From positions 81,522,709 through 81,586,708 of the forward strand of contig CM059190.1 of the NCBI GenBank assembly GCA_030323885.1: 64,000 bases of DNA, written 5' to 3'. The stretch is from Branchipolynoe longqiensis. Taxonomy: Eukaryota; Annelida; Polychaeta; Phyllodocida; Polynoidae. A program made the translations under genes and the position numbers. Below are positions 63,876 through 64,000 of the stretch, in pieces (positions within the stretch are counted from its first letter, which is position 1; each line of letters starts with the position of its first letter). The notes under the pieces were generated by a model. That model was not told the DNA's origin and did no database searches. It was given only the letters and a program-made list of their open reading frames with translations.

Positions 63876-64000
63876 CACTCTGAGGAGAAAAACTGACTGG
63901 TTGAGAAAGGTGATAATCTCTTACAAAGAAAAGAAAGTTATCTGCCCCTTATCTAAAAGAAAACTAAATTCAGCTGCTACTGCACATTTCGAGCCCAGTC

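Larger units (their letters stand above)
62669..64000. other. AT-rich end of window
   Basis: Contains partial M4, GC-word cluster and TA tracts listed separately. 62999-63110 shares GCGATAAAGGGTTTATCACT with 3449. Confidence 0.45.

Noticed and set aside
1..64000. Telomere, centromere-scale satellite, rRNA or organelle DNA
   Set aside because: No telomeric hexamer arrays, no rRNA-like conserved blocks, and satellites here are only 350-1000 bp long.

Overview
The window looks like AT-rich, gene-poor nuclear DNA of an invertebrate animal, most likely a mollusc or a close relative. There is no bacterial or viral gene organisation: no operons, no rRNA and no free-standing tRNA genes. The mollusc guess is an inference. 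It rests mainly on a tRNA-headed SINE (20716-21042, with a reverse fragment at 12988-13140) whose core and 3' end I associate with molluscan genomes. Nearly everything recognisable is a transposable element or a tandem repeat. Element family names used here (SINE-A, M1 and so on) are working labels defined from copies inside this window.

Retroelements. SINE-A is the dominant family, with about 40 full or partial copies in both orientations. It has a tRNA-like head in two versions, a body of about 330 bp and a tail ending in AACAACCAACC or AACAACAAACAAAC. SINE-B has a tRNA-like head with a long variable arm (4 copies). SINE-C is the mollusc-type family (2 copies). SINE-E is another tRNA-like family (4 copies). 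Two LINE types supply only 3' ends: one with a reverse-transcriptase C-terminus (11375-12517, minus strand), and an RTE-like one ending in ATG/TCATCA repeats (14210-14606, 31355-31470, 44090-44950). A third LINE C-terminus sits at 10615-10825 with an exact 11-bp target duplication. One good and one possible solo LTR are present (35032-35356; 15724-16154).

DNA transposons. At least a dozen non-autonomous terminal-inverted-repeat families are present. M1 is about 355 bp and targets TTAA. M2 and M12 start CAGT and target TA. M3 carries an ATGAAGAGTTCAGG end. M5 and M6-type foldback elements share the end GGCCCTGTCACA. M10 is an unusual tandem-dimer element of about 500 bp. The densest nest is 14863-17694, where at least six insertions lie inside one another and their order can be read.

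Tandem repeats include a 21-bp minisatellite (60690-61665), 151-bp and 115-bp satellites (45996-46505; 48211-48560), a G-rich to C-rich polarity switch (23505-24295), a degenerate TAGTGTACTG array (33186-34200) and many (TA)n, (CT)n and poly-C/poly-G tracts.

Host genes. The best candidate is a GC-rich block at 54597-56000 with an open frame of 468 codons. It contains four in-phase 38-40-residue repeats and ends at a good splice donor. I do not recognise the protein. Weaker candidates are a short signal-peptide-like ORF (32648-32722), a TATA-preceded 88-codon ORF (32852-33118) and a possible terminal exon (51878-52143). No pathway can be inferred from such isolated pieces.
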